Assembly: GCA_030248135.1 (NCBI GenBank)
Contig: JASANC010004066.1
Span: 1 to 64,000 of the forward strand
Source: Theristus sp. LFF4_11
Taxonomy: Eukaryota > Nematoda > Chromadorea > Monhysterida > Xyalidae
Direction of reading: 5' to 3'
Length of the DNA: 64,000 nt
Each line of letters opens with the position of its first letter. The first letter of the stretch is position 1. A program made the position numbers and the translations under genes. Positions 1 to 10,897 of the stretch are shown here, piece by piece. The notes beneath the pieces were generated by a model. That model was not told the DNA's origin. It made no database searches and worked only from the letters and a program-made list of their open reading frames with translations.

Positions 1-884
1 GATACGGCTAACAGAAAAAAGAGAAAAACATGACTAAAATACAACAGCCACTAAAATACTAAAATACTGTATTGTACGAACAGCCATTCATGAAAACTTT
101 ATGGTTTATAATTCGGAGTTTCAATGCAATTCAGTGTGCACTACAGACCAGAAATTTATTGGCGTTTTTTTAGCGTCACGGCAAGAAAACGCGCCTTTGA
201 TGTGGCATGGAAGCAAAGAATTGCGGAACAAGAAATGAGTTTGCGTTGAGCACGTCAAAGTCATATGATGCTCATTTTTTTCTCAGTTGCACTGCAGCAC
301 AAAACGAGTTTACCCCCGTCTGGCAAGAGTAAGGCGGTTAAAGTACAGTTTTATGGTGAACTTACTCTGTGAATGCGGTGGCAGTTAATTTTTCTGCTCA
401 GACTTTTCTGTCTGAAGTCTATTCTATCCACGCCTGGACTGCCCGTCCCTTTTTGTAAACGAGGAGGCTGCAAAAAAGATGCAATGCAAACGGAACGGAC
501 ATAAACAAGCGTGTTCGACCAGAGCAATATTAAAGGAATGAGACTTTTCTGTTTTTTTTTGTCGAATGATTCAAGTGCTTTTTTCACAGCAGAACGATGC
601 GTCGTCATATACATACGCTTTTCAGTTTGATCACGTCCAAACCATGCCTTCCCTGCCTATTCAGAAAGAAACAGCAGCGACAACGAAATTTGACGAAATC
701 CGCTGCAAGGAAACGCGCACATGAGCCAGAACGTGTTTCAACCGGAGTCACCACTCACCAACGACCAAAACCACCACCATGTGGCATTTTTCCCCGAAAC
801 ACATTGCTTGTGGTTAGGGTCGCGGTGTTTGGGTCCCCAGTGGAGTCGTGCGTGCGATTAACGTTAAACGATGGCGGAGCGCGG

Positions 885-1406
885 AGGTGTTGGTCAATAC
901 CACACCACACGACCGGTTTTCAGATACCCGATGACTTCATGGCCACACACAACTGGAACTTCATTGCTGTGCGTGTTAGTGAATTTGCGTCTGTCAAGTA
1001 GCCCGCAACGTGATCGCGAAATCTGGTACGTGTTTTCAATACGTTCCAAAGTCCAGACATGGGTGTTTTGAAGAGCGGGCCTTCGCCATGTGGCAGATAA
1101 CCTGGCTGGCTGAACCTAAGTGTCTTGGAGAAGGGGGACCGGCCGGGCTAACGGGGGTTGCCAACTTAACCACAGCAAACAGGAATTTTTGAACACTGCC
1201 AAATTTTGGTTATTTTCAAAAAAGAAATAACTAAGAACGACTCATATTCAAGTACACGTCAAAAATTGTACTGTTTTACTGTATTCACCGGATCGTTCTG
1301 AAAATAGTCTAGCTGAACTCAGCTCGACGAGACGCTTCTAACGAACGTAACTTGTAAAAAAATTTAGTTTGAAACAATCCGGATTTTCTTTTTCCCCCAA
1401 CCCTAT
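885..1406 (+). repeat. Repeat A, 5'-truncated copy (A1)
   Basis: This is the 3' half of the repeat seen whole at 41688-42716. It shares the segment reading gcggaggtgttggtcaatac, the cacacgaccg and cagatacccgat words, the poly-G tract before ccggg, the run toward gaacgactcatattcaagta, and the terminal part with gacgagacgcttc. It ends near ccccaaccctatt, a decayed form of the ccctaaccctag end. Short open frames at 597-1192 lie across or beside it and are not genes. The stretch 1-840 before it shows nothing I can support. Confidence 0.75.
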
Positions 1407-1839
1407 TTGTGGTACTGTGCGTGTTGTTCGTGTTCAATGTTTCTCAGCTGGACACAGAGGTACGAACATACCAACCACAACCAGAGAAAAACCAACCATG
1501 TGTCATTGTCACTAAACGATAAAAAGGCGGAAGTAACAAAGTACGAGCATGCTAACACACAGAATATTGGTTTGAGTCATTTTACGACACACAATTGTCG
1601 TCGTCTCGTAATGCAAATATATTACACGAGCAGACATGAATATGCTGTTTCCACTTTCCAGTACTCAATTTTCAAATGTTCATGAAATCTTGATGAAGAG
1701 CATTATTGTCTTGCCAATAATGAGGAAAACACGAATCATCTGAAAATTTTTGGCCAGACAGTTTAAAAACAGCAAACGTTTTTTGAACGGTTTTGCCAAG
1801 AATTTGTCACATTCTAACCTCTAATACTTGTTTTCGTCC

Positions 1840-2178
1840 GGAAGGGTTGGGGTGGGGGCGTAAGTAGCGGGAGCAAATTTTCCAGTAAGTTGCTGACGAT
1901 TCATTTTCCAGTAAGGGCAAGTGAACTTAGGGGGGAGGCGGTCAACAATTTGAAGTTAGGCAGATAGGTAGCAAAGCAAAAACGCAAGAGCGTAAAAAAC
2001 GGCCAGTTTATGCTTAAAAACTTTCAAAATGAAAGGTAAATGCCATTTTGCTTAAAATTAGCAAAATTTACAGAAAATCCAAGCACAAACAAAACAAACA
2101 AACAAATGGTTTTTTGGTTCAAATTTTGAAAACAAATTTTCAGGTAGGTGTAGGTAACTGGCTGAAAATTTTTTAGGT
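1840..2178 (+). repeat. Repeat K, diverged copy
   Basis: A G-rich start is followed by agatagg words, gcaaaacgctaa-like text, and a tail containing tggctgaaaattttttaggt. The order matches repeat K at 4407-5082 and, reversed, at 37178-37497. It is more diverged than those two. The stretch 1407-1839 contains no feature I can support. Confidence 0.5.
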
Positions 2179-2400
2179 ACAGCATGGCCAAATAAATAAG
2201 ACAGTCCTTGTATTCTCAGTTGCAGACTAGGAGTTGTCTTTTTCAAGAATGCCAAGATCATTCCCAGAGTGTGCAAGGGGAAAAAATGAAAACAGACCAG
2301 CATTCATATTTCGCGCGCTCCTTGTACCCTGAAAAAAGCTGCGGACTGCACACCGGTTTTGAGGACTGCGCACATTGGTGTGCCTTACCCCACACCGTCG
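2178..2400 (+). repeat. Repeat J, copy 1
   Basis: The segment starts at agcatggccaaataaat and contains gactaggagttgtctttttc and cgcgcgctccttg, then a Cys-codon-rich tail. The same words in the same order occur at 29700-29990 and 56861-57128. No coding potential is claimed; the overlapping open frames on both strands are shadows of this repeat. Confidence 0.65.
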
Positions 2401-2984
2401 CTCGGGGTATGGTCTCACCACAAATTGTGTTACAAAACAAACTAAAGGGTGATACTAACATTGAAACTGTAAAAAAAATTTGCTGCTGCAGTTTTTGCCA
2501 ATGGATCATTTTCAAAGACGCCGACACGCGACACCAACGAAAAACAACCAGATGTCAGCTGAGAAAATAGTCTGCGCTGCACACAATCGAAAAATCCAGG
2601 ACACTTGATATTTCACCTGTTTCATCCAAGTCATCTTCGGACTCAAAATCTTCGCGTTTCTGCTCATCAATGATGTGAAAATGGCCAGCTGCAAAAGCGT
2701 TTGATAATTTTTTTGTTCACTACTATCAATTTTTTTGGGTGCTGCGATTCAATGCGTGTGCAGGCGCAGAAAGGAAACTACCGGTATGTAGTTTCAATCT
2801 TTGTGAGAATTCAAAATACCCTGAGTGGATGATTACTGGAGACTGAAAAAGAATAATGGGCAGGCGAAACTCGCGTCTGCAGTTCTGATCCACAGCAAAT
2901 CAAGTTTTTCACTCAAACGCTACAGTTAGCTTCTCATAATTGTGCTGAGTTTGGATTTGAGGTTCTGAAAAGTGATGAAAAACT

Positions 2985-3040
2985 CACGGCAGGGAATTGA
3001 ACCGTGCACCACTACTGCGCGATCTTGTATCCACTGAAGG
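2985..3040 (-). other. Degenerate tRNA-like (SINE-type) fragment
   Basis: On the minus strand the word GGTTCAATTCC (2994-3004) fits the RNA polymerase III B box, and an A-box-like D-loop word with AGTGGATA lies about 25 bases upstream. The T-stem has one mismatch and the spacing is shorter than in a true tRNA. No acceptor stem closes, so this is at best a decayed tRNA-derived element. Confidence 0.3.
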
Positions 3041-3044
3041 CGCG

Positions 3045-3120
3045 TTCATGAAGCAGTATTTAATGACGCGTCGCTGTGTTAAAACATAGCCACGCGGTCG
3101 CTAAATGCTCCTTCATGAAT
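3045..3120. repeat. Short foldback hairpin
   Basis: The word ttcatgaagcagtatttaa at the left pairs imperfectly with ctaaatgctccttcatgaa at the right, with a loop around aaaacatagcc. Arms are about 27 bp. This looks like a tiny foldback MITE. A second weak inverted pair (cttgcgaagcctt and acttcgcaagcc) lies at about 3219-3310. Confidence 0.5.
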
Positions 3121-3583
3121 GCCCCTTAACTGTGCAGGTGCGAGACTGTGAGCACGTGTTGTCGTGTGGCCGCACGTAGCCTGTGTGATATGTCGCTAAC
3201 ACTTATTTCTCTAATATGGGCTTGCGAAGCCTTTCGAGGCCTACAGCATTCAAAACAAAAAGTTTCGTTGCTCTGTTGGCTTTCCTAAGACTTCGCAAGC
3301 CTTTATAAATAACGTTGAAAATAATAACATGTATTTCTAGAGTTCAAATGTTTATTTTTCAAAACCTGCAAATCCAACCTTATCACATTCAGGGATAACT
3401 AACTGTGCCGTTTGAGCAAAACATAACAACGGCAGACGCGAGTTTCGCCTCCCTATGACCATGATTGTTTGACAGTACCGATTCCTGCGATGAGGGTTAT
3501 TTCTGTCAGGATAGGATAGGGATAGGACGCGACTCAGCACTTTTTTAACAGTTCGGTGTGGATTTACAACGCTTTTCATTCAT

Positions 3584-4012
3584 TCATCGGTCTTTGCAAT
3601 TTCCAAAACAACCAAACGAAATACAAATAAACGCACTCTCTTTTTCCTTCTGCCCATCATCACTGGACGATATTTCCATTCGATCCTCGAACGATGATAA
3701 TTCTACCGTGTCAATGATCAGCAAACCGGGGTGTTTTTGCTTTGACGGCGATATCCGCGTGTTGCTGCTGTCTTTGTCGTTTTTCAGCCGCTTTGTTTGA
3801 ATTCGCAACGCTGATAATCGTGTGCGATTGCTGTCGAAAAGTTTTAACAGTGGCCCCGTGCAACTGAAGCACAGAATTTTGAACACACGTCGTTCGTCGA
3901 TCGCACGGACCGCGAAGCTCGCAAATGCTGACTGGAAGACTGCGGTCGCGCGTTTGCTGCAGGCAACCGCCACAGAAACGAAGCAAATCAAAATATACAC
4001 ATCAATGTCCAA
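3584..4012 (-). CDS. Unrecognised ORF with hydrophobic N-terminus
   Basis: This is a continuous 142-codon frame starting MDIDVYILICFVSVAVACS, which could be a signal peptide or membrane anchor. The C-terminal third is rich in Ser, Asp, Glu and Lys and ends soon after CFGNCKDR. The base composition here is less AT-biased than the surrounding DNA, which is why I list it. I recognise no family and see no clear splice sites; it may be one exon or chance. About 4013-4400 shows nothing further. Confidence 0.25.
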   Translation of the reverse strand: MDIDVYILICFVSVAVACSKRATAVFQSAFASFAVRAIDERRVFKILCFSCTGPLLKLFDSNRTRLSALRIQTKRLKNDKDSSNTRISPSKQKHPGLLIIDTVELSSFEDRMEISSSDDGQKEKESAFICISFGCFGNCKDR

Positions 4013-4406
4013 GGATCATTCAAGAGCCAATCCAACCAAAACGTTTGCTGCTTGCGCGCTGATTTCGTGTTTTTCTATGGAACGCAACACTTTGTGATCA
4101 ACAACGCGTTGAACGAGTCCACGGATTGTTCTGGGTTTTCGTTCCAATGCTATCGTTCGTAGTCGTCGAACACACGTGCACGACGCGCGTCGTAAGCCGT
4201 CAACAACCGTAGTGCGCTCACAAAATATAAAATGTCGGGCATCCGGTCGGTGCCCGCGCCGCTATTGTCCTGCACTCCTTTTGCGCTAACCTAGACTTGG
4301 AAAAAGTGTAAATTAATAACAAAAACCTATCATACAGAATTTTTTTAGAACGCCCAGAGGAAAATAAAAAATCCGACCGAACGTCGACACGATTACATTT
4401 GATGGT

Positions 4407-5082
4407 TGCATAGTCATAGTTGTTCCAGACAGAGCCGAGGGGTTGGGGGGGGGGGGGGCGATATAGATAGCTGGAGCAAATTTTCTGGATAGATAGACAG
4501 CTGGAAAATTTTGGGGGGGGGTTGGGGGGGGGGGATGGGCATGTGACTTGGGGGGGGGGCGGTCAAAATTTTGAAATTTGATAGATAGATAGCTAAAACG
4601 CTAAAAAGCTATAAAAACAGCAAAATAATGCTAAAAATACACTAAAATTCAGGTATAAACGCGTATTTTATCTAAAATTAGCGAAATTTTCAAGAATTAC
4701 GAGCAAAAATGGTCAATTTTGGTCAAAAATTGACTCATTTTATGTCTTCGAAGACAAAAATTGTTAGATAGATAGCTGGCTGAAAATTTTTTTTCGATAG
4801 ATAATATTATCTTTCATTTTGGTCCCGGTTCTCTATGCCTTTGCACACAGGGATAGGAAAAACGTTTCAAGAATCCGCGGGAATTCAAAATTGGGTTACG
4901 GTAGCTGACGAAAGACGTCGGATGACGTCATGCGTCTGGTTTGGTGTCCGGCTTTTCCCCAACGCGTGAAACTTTTGTGCACGCGGTCTTCCTGTAACGA
5001 TAATAGCTGAGCCGAAAAAACTAGATAATAGACAAAGAGATAGATTCGAAAATTTTTTGGGGGGGGGGGGCCGGCGCCGCCC
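4407..5082 (+). repeat. Repeat K, long copy, interrupted
   Basis: The repeat begins at the word atagttgttccagacagagccgag and continues through poly-G tracts, gatagatagatagc words and a gcgaaattttcaagaattac core. At about 4805-4980 it is interrupted by a fragment resembling MITE F (ttcattttggtcccggtt). It resumes near aatagctgagccgaaaaaac. The reverse-complement version at 37178-37497 has the same order. Partial K starts also occur at 8160-8300 and 39540-39632. Confidence 0.6.
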
Positions 5083-6131
5083 CTAGGGTTAGGGGAAAAA
5101 AAATCCGGATTTTTTTTTTAAATTAAAAAAAAAATTTTTTTTAAAAAAAAAATTTTTTTTTACAAGTTAGGTTCGTTCGAAGCGTCTCGTCGAGCTGAGT
5201 TCATCTAGACTATTTTCAGAACGATCCGGGAAACTATAAGAGCGAAAATCGTGTTTTATTGAAATTATGTCCATTTCATAGAGGGAAAGTTGCATTTTCA
5301 ACAGTAAAACAGGGCAATTTTTCACGTGTACTTGAATATTGAACCGTTCTTAGTGGTTCCTCTTTAGAAAATTACCAAAATTTGACTGTGTTCAAAAATT
5401 CCTGTTTGCTGTAGCTAAGTCGGCAACCCCTCGACCCGGTCGCCCCCCCCCCCCAAGACACTTACTTTCAGGTTCAACCAGCTGTGCTATCTGCCACATG
5501 GCGAGAGCCCACTCTTCAAATCATCGTATCGAAAACACGTACCATGATTTCGCGATCACGTTGCGGGCAACTGACAGACGCAAGTTTAACACGTTAGTTT
5601 AGCTCAGCACGCAAGTTTTAACATGTGGCCATGTTATCGGGTATCTGAAAAACGGTCGTGTGATGTGGTATTAACCAACATCTCCGCTCCAATTGTTTAA
5701 CAATATATCGCACAACTCCATTGTAGACCTATAACATACGCCAATCAACAAAATATCATGTTCATCTCATGGCCTACCACCGACTGAAAAAACATGTTCT
5801 AAGTTGCAAGAAAACGATTTCTGAAACGATATTTCAATTCAGTTAAGTCATTTCAACGCTAAAAATTGACTCTAGAAGTCATCCAAATCGAAAAACATGG
5901 AGTACGTCGGTCAAAATGACCAAATAATGACATGTACCTAAGCACACAAAGAAGTTGGGAAGAAAATTTGGTTTGAACTTTCAAAAAATTATGCCATAAA
6001 TCGAATTTTCAGAGCAAAGTAGAAGAAAAATTTTTCAAATTTTTTTTTAAGTTTGAAAAAAAAATCCAAATTTAAAAAAAAAACGAAAAAAAAAATAAAA
6101 AAAAATTTTTTTTTCAAAGCCCCTAACCCTA
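5083..6131 (-). repeat. Repeat A, full-length copy (A2), reverse orientation
   Basis: The element starts ctagggttagggg and ends cccctaaccctag, so its termini are inverted repeats of about 12-13 bp. Inside, A/T homopolymers precede gcgtctcgtcgagctgag. Then come a poly-C tract next to a cgacccggtcg palindrome, and long unique-looking text shared with A3, A4 and A5. I see no protein in it. It behaves as a non-autonomous DNA element of about 1.05 kb. Confidence 0.75.
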
Positions 6132-6507
6132 GGTCCACCCCCCTCAGCCGAAAATCCTGCCCGTGCACGGGCAGATACCCGTGTAGTACCCCCCTCCCCC
6201 CCCTTTACCTCGACACGGGTACTAGACTCCCCCCCACCCCCTCCGCGAGAAAACACGGGATCGCACCCCCCCCTCACGGTGGTCAATCTCATCTCAATTT
6301 TTTCCAAAAATACCGTAATTTTTGCATTTTTCTTGACGTTTGTGTCTGTCCCTGCATAGATTTTGTTGTTTCTGACCAAACAAGCAGCTTGTTTGCACAA
6401 AATATTCTGTATTTTACAAGAATTTCTGTGTTTTTCTAAGGCAAAAATTTGGTATTACCCGTGCGATCCCGTGCACCCCCCCTCACGAAATTTTTCTGCC
6501 AGTGCAC
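6132..6507 (+). repeat. Repeat D module
   Basis: The module reads cctgcccgtgcacgggcag (a perfect palindrome core), then C-rich runs, cgacacgggtactagact, gcgagaaaacacgggatcgc, and an AT-rich stretch with ctgaccaaacaagcagcttg. It recurs at 40624-41140 and 42717-43230, and reversed at 41404-41660 and 43550-43745. Proline-rich open frames across it are an effect of poly-C. Confidence 0.75.
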
Positions 6508-6509
6508 CT

Positions 6510-7216
6510 AGGGTTGTTAAAAAAAACAAAAATCGTCATTTTTGTTTTGTTTTTTTTTTAATTTAAAAAAAAAATTTCAAAAATCAAAGTTGTGCTAAAT
6601 CAATCAAGGAGTCCGAAGAACCACATATGATATGCAAGCGCCTCCCGAATGACTCCCGTATGGCGGAACTTTGCAGATTTTGTTTTGGTGACCTCAATTA
6701 CCCCTTTTCCAAACCGTCACCATGCCTCTTCTTGTGTTTTGACCTCCAAAACGTCACTAATTGTCCCCAGCTAAGCTAATGCTAAAGTGAAGACAAACAT
6801 ACCGCCTTGAAATTCGATCAATTCTTCTGATGGTGTCGCGACGACACGACACGAAGCAGCAACCAGACAACGTAGCGCTTGCAAACGGAGCAGCGAGCAC
6901 AATCGGACGCTCTGCGAGGCGAATCGTCACCTTATCTGCATCGGAAATGGTAGGCTAAGCTTTGGGACGCTCAAAAACTTCATCGCAGATGTTGTCGAAG
7001 CCTAAAATCAGTCGGTAAAACGGCCCAAAATCGACTGCTAAAGGTTTTACGAGGTATAATCAAAGAAAATTTTTGTTGAACTTTCGAAAAATTGTGCCAA
7101 AAGGTTTTCAGAGCATATTAGAGGAAAATTTTTCGAATTTAAAAAAAATCGGCATTTTTGTTTTTTTTTAATCACTTTTTTTTAAAAAAAAAATTTCATT
7201 TTTGTTTAACAACCCT
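6510..7216 (-). repeat. Repeat B, copy B1, reverse orientation
   Basis: The ends are agggttgtta (left) and taacaaccct (right), an inverted pair. The interior includes cgtcgcgacgacacgac, gcagataaggtgacg in reverse, and aaaggttttacgaggtata. With B2 at 7319-8095 it forms a very large inverted repeat with a C-rich spacer of about 100 bp. Confidence 0.8.
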
Positions 7217-7318
7217 AAGTGCACCCCCCCCCCCTCAGGAAAATTTGCTGCCCGTGCACCCCCCCCCCTAACCGATATGGCACCTGACCCCCCCCCTCTA
7301 AAATTTGGCAAACACCCT

Positions 7319-8095
7319 AGGGTTGTTAAACAAAAATGAAATTTTTTTTTTAAAAAGTGATTTAAAAAAAACAAAAATGCCGATTTTAAAAAAAAAAATT
7401 CGAAAAATTTTCCTCTAATATGCTCTGAAAACCTCAATTTTGGCAAAATTTTTCGAAAGTTCAACAAAAATTTTCTTTGATTATACCTCGTAAAACCTTT
7501 AGCAGTCGATTTTGGGCCGTTTTACCGACTGATTTTAGGCTACGACAACATCTGCGATGAAGTTTTTGAGCGTCCCAAAGCTTGGCCTACCATTTCCGAT
7601 GCAGATAAGGTGACGATTCGCCTCGCAGAGCGTCCGATTGTGCTCGCTGCTCCGTTTGCAAGCGCTACGTTGTCTGGTTGCTTGCTGCTTCGTGTCGTGT
7701 CGTCGCGACACCATCAAAAGAATTGATCGAATTTCAAGGCGGTATGTTTGTCTTCACTTTAGCATTAGTTTAGCTGGGGACAATTAGTGACGTTTTGGAG
7801 GTCAAAACACAAGAAGAGGCATGGTGACGGTTTGGAAAGGCTCGTGTACTATTCCGGCCCGCGAAATTCCGGCCCGAAGAATTCCGGCCCGCTCATTCCG
7901 GCCCGAAGAATTCCGGCCCGGAGAATTCCGGCCCGGAGAATTCCGGCCCGATGAATTTTCGCCAGCAAGACCAAAATATCATATGTGGTTCTTCGGACTC
8001 CCTGATTGATTCAGCACAACTTTGATTTTTGAAATTTAAAAAAAAAATTTAAAAAAAAAACAAAAATGACGATTTTTGTTTTTTTTAACAACCCT
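7319..8095 (+). repeat. Repeat B, copy B2
   Basis: The forward copy begins agggttgtta and ends aacaaccct. It matches B1 (reversed) and B3 (38627-39356) closely. Between the tttggaaa word and catatgtggttcttcggact, about 90 bases present in B1 and B3 are replaced by a short tandem array at 7850-7950. Confidence 0.8.
7850..7950 (+). repeat. Minisatellite of attccggcccg units
   Basis: Seven to eight units of about 11-16 bp carry the core attccggcccg, separated by gaaga, gagaa or similar. The array sits inside repeat B2 only; the other B copies have unrelated sequence at this place. A frame through it gives a repetitive Arg-Pro-Glu-Phe peptide that is not a gene. Confidence 0.85.
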
Positions 8096-8482
8096 AAAAC
8101 ACCCCCCCTCACCCAAGGTCCCGCTTTCGCTACTGCCCCCAAAGTCACATGGCCCCCCCCGCGGCCCCCCCCCAAAATTTTCCAGCTATCTATCTATCTA
8201 GAAAATTTGCTCCAGCTATCTATATCGGCCCCCCCCCCCCGGCCCCAACCCCTCGGCTCTGGCACAACTATGGATAGTTGTTACTACGGCTTAGCTAGTT
8301 CTAAATAATTTTTTAAAAAAACTAATTTTTGTTGATCTTTTGAAAAATTGTGCCAACCCAAAAATGAGGTTTTCAGAGCATATTAAAGAAAAATTTTCGA
8401 AATCAAAAAAATCGGCATTTCAGTTTTTTTTATTCCGGCCGGAACCCTGTCGTTTTGGGGGGAAGGGTCGGGCGGGGCGGGG

Positions 8483-9182
8483 TAGGGTTAGGTTAGGACT
8501 TAGGGGCTTTGGAAAAAAAATATTTTTTTCGTTTTTTTAAATTTGAATTTTCTTTCAAACTTAAAAAAATTGAAAAATTTTTCTTCTACTTTGCTCTGAA
8601 AATTCGATTTATGGCATAATTTTTTTGAAAGTTCAAACCAAATTTTCTTCCCAACTTCTTTGTGTGTTTAGGTAAATGTCATTATTTGGTCATTTTGACC
8701 GACGTACTCCATGTTTTTCGATTTGGATGACTTCTAGGGTCAATTTTTAGCGTTGAAATGACTTAACTGAATTGAAATATCGTTTCAGAAATCGTTTTGT
8801 TGCAACTTAGAACATGTTTTTCAGTCGGTAGGCCATGAGATGAACATGATATCTTGTTGATTGGCGTATGTTATAGGTCTACAATGGAGTTGTGCGAAAT
8901 ATTGTTAAACAATTGCAGCGGAGGTGTTGGTCAATACCACATCACACGACCGTTTTTCAGATACCCGATAACTGAATGCAACTTTCCCTCTATGAAATGG
9001 ACATAATTTCAATAAAACACGATTTTCGCTCTTATAGTTTTTCGGATCGTTCTGAAAATAGTCTAGCTGAACTCAGCTTGAGGAGACGCTTCGAACGAAC
9101 CTACCTTGTAAAAAAATTTTTTTTTAATTTTTTTTAATTAAAAAAATTTGGTTTTTCCCCCTAACCCTAGCCCTAACCCTAG
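8483..9182 (+). repeat. Repeat A, internally deleted copy (A3)
   Basis: It begins tagggttaggttaggact and ends ctaaccctagccctaaccctag. Compared with A4 it lacks about 300 bp in the middle, because text passes from agatacccgataac directly to tgcaactttccctctatg. The end carries an extra ccctaa unit. At 9183-10557 I see no supported feature; the short frames near 9296-9690 lie in a stretch with local duplicated words and are not convincing. Confidence 0.75.
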
Positions 9183-10557
9183 TTGAAACGATGTTTACGT
9201 TTCTGGTAACCGATCGGTACTAGCGGCTGGGCTGAAAAATGTCATTGCGGTTTACTCAATGCATTTTTAGCTACATTTTCATTTTCATTTTTTTATCATT
9301 TACATAAAAATGTAAACATTTTCAACCCAGCAAATGCGGGTTGCCCCGCCAATCGCCCCATATGAAAAACAGATTCGCATTTATGCTTGGGTTGGCTTGT
9401 GGCCACGCATATATGCGTAAAAACGATGTTATACGTCAGTTTTTGCTTTGTGGGCTGCGGACTGACACCGCAAGTGCTGGACACTATTTTTTTGCGGTTT
9501 CGCCCGGTAAGCGAAGACCGCGGCGACCCCGGGCTCGTCATTTCGACAAGTCGCCAGACCGCACAGTCTCAAAAATGCACGTGCGCCGAAGGGTGGTCCG
9601 CAGCACACAAAGCAAAAACTGACGTAGATTCGCATTTGTTTTTCAGGAGCACATCACGACTGTCACAAAAACGAGCGCCGGCTTGATGGCTCGGATGATT
9701 TTCGGCGTCATGTTCATTCTCGGTTTCTTTCTGCTGGGATTCCGTGGTGTTTCAGTTGCGTGCCATTCTGCATCGACTCCTGTTTGGATACGGTAAGTGC
9801 AGTTTCGCTTTTCAAATAATTGGATTGACGGCGTTTTGTTTGAATGTTTGAAAGTTCAAAAACTTGGTGATTTTGATGATATAGAATGATTCGGTGATCT
9901 TTTTGTGCGTGTGCTATTTGCTCATTGGATGAAATTTGAATGCGAGAATTGGCACTGGCAGATGTTAATTGATGTTCTTTGGTTTTGCAAAGGGTCACAA
10001 AAGATGAATTCATTTGCCCAATTTCAGCAACGCCCGAAATGTCACCGAGTGCTCGGAAGTCATAGGCTCATGTAACATCATCTGGCCGGAACAAGGGACG
10101 CCAAAACTGAAAAAAACTTGCATTAAAACAGACCTGTGAAAAACTATTTTATTTCCAAACGTTTTTACGTGAAATGTACCGCTATTACATGTCGTTCAGT
10201 TTTGTGAATTTTTTGAAGTTGTCACACACAAATCAAATAAAAATATGTGAATTCAAAAATCAACCGCGATTAATAAAATACTGCCGTTCGTAATAGTCTC
10301 GGCAGAAGATCGCCATTGGTGACATATTGTGAACCTTACAATTTTTTTTATTATTTTTTCATTTTATGAAATTATTCATTCGTGAAAATTAATTCACAAA
10401 TAAAAAATCCGGTTCCACACCTGTATACAGATTTTTCGATGTTTCAGGACAATAAAAAAAGGTTTAGAAAGCCTATCGGCGATGATTGCAGCAGACGCTG
10501 TGATTTTTACATTACCCGATGATTTTGTATTTGTACGGTGCGTTGTTGCAAAAAAAA

Positions 10558-10746
10558 TTAGACGCTTGCACATCAAATGTGGTTCTTCGGGCTCGCTGAT
10601 TGATTTGGCACAATTTTGATTTTCGAAGGTTCAAAGGTTCATATGTAGGTTCGAATTTTGGCCGATTTGCAACTTTGAGTTTCTTTTTTAATTTTTCTTT
10701 GAAAAGAAAACAAAAATGACGATTTTTGATTTTTTAAACAACCCTA
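10558..10746 (+). repeat. Repeat B, terminal fragment
   Basis: The words atgtggttcttcggg, gattgatt, acaattttgattttcgaa and the final aacaaccct follow the order of the repeat B 3' end. It lies just downstream of the GLUT-like gene's stop codon. Confidence 0.55.
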
Positions 10747-10897
10747 CATAGTTCTGCGCCTATTGTTTTATTGTCGGTGTCTCGCACGAATGTCGACCTT
10801 TCGAATTTACTTTCGGCATTTAGAAACTGATCCGAATACACGTGTTTCATACCAGTGTAGTGCCAGGCTATAAATGAACTATGCTTCACATGTTCGT

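Noticed and set aside
7821..8009. CRISPR-like or repetitive peptide signal of attccggcccg units
   Set aside because: Units are only 11-16 bp with no unique spacers, and the host is a eukaryotic repeat; it is a minisatellite.
9155..9182. True telomere or telomere junction suggested by ccctaaccctagccctaaccctag
   Set aside because: Only two or three units are present, they form the end of repeat A, and the same words occur at each end of other A copies in mid-sequence.
9296..9690. Several overlapping short frames on both strands with Cys and Arg
   Set aside because: They share the same DNA in different frames and contain locally duplicated words such as gcacacaaagcaaaaactgacgt-like text; no motif supports any of them.
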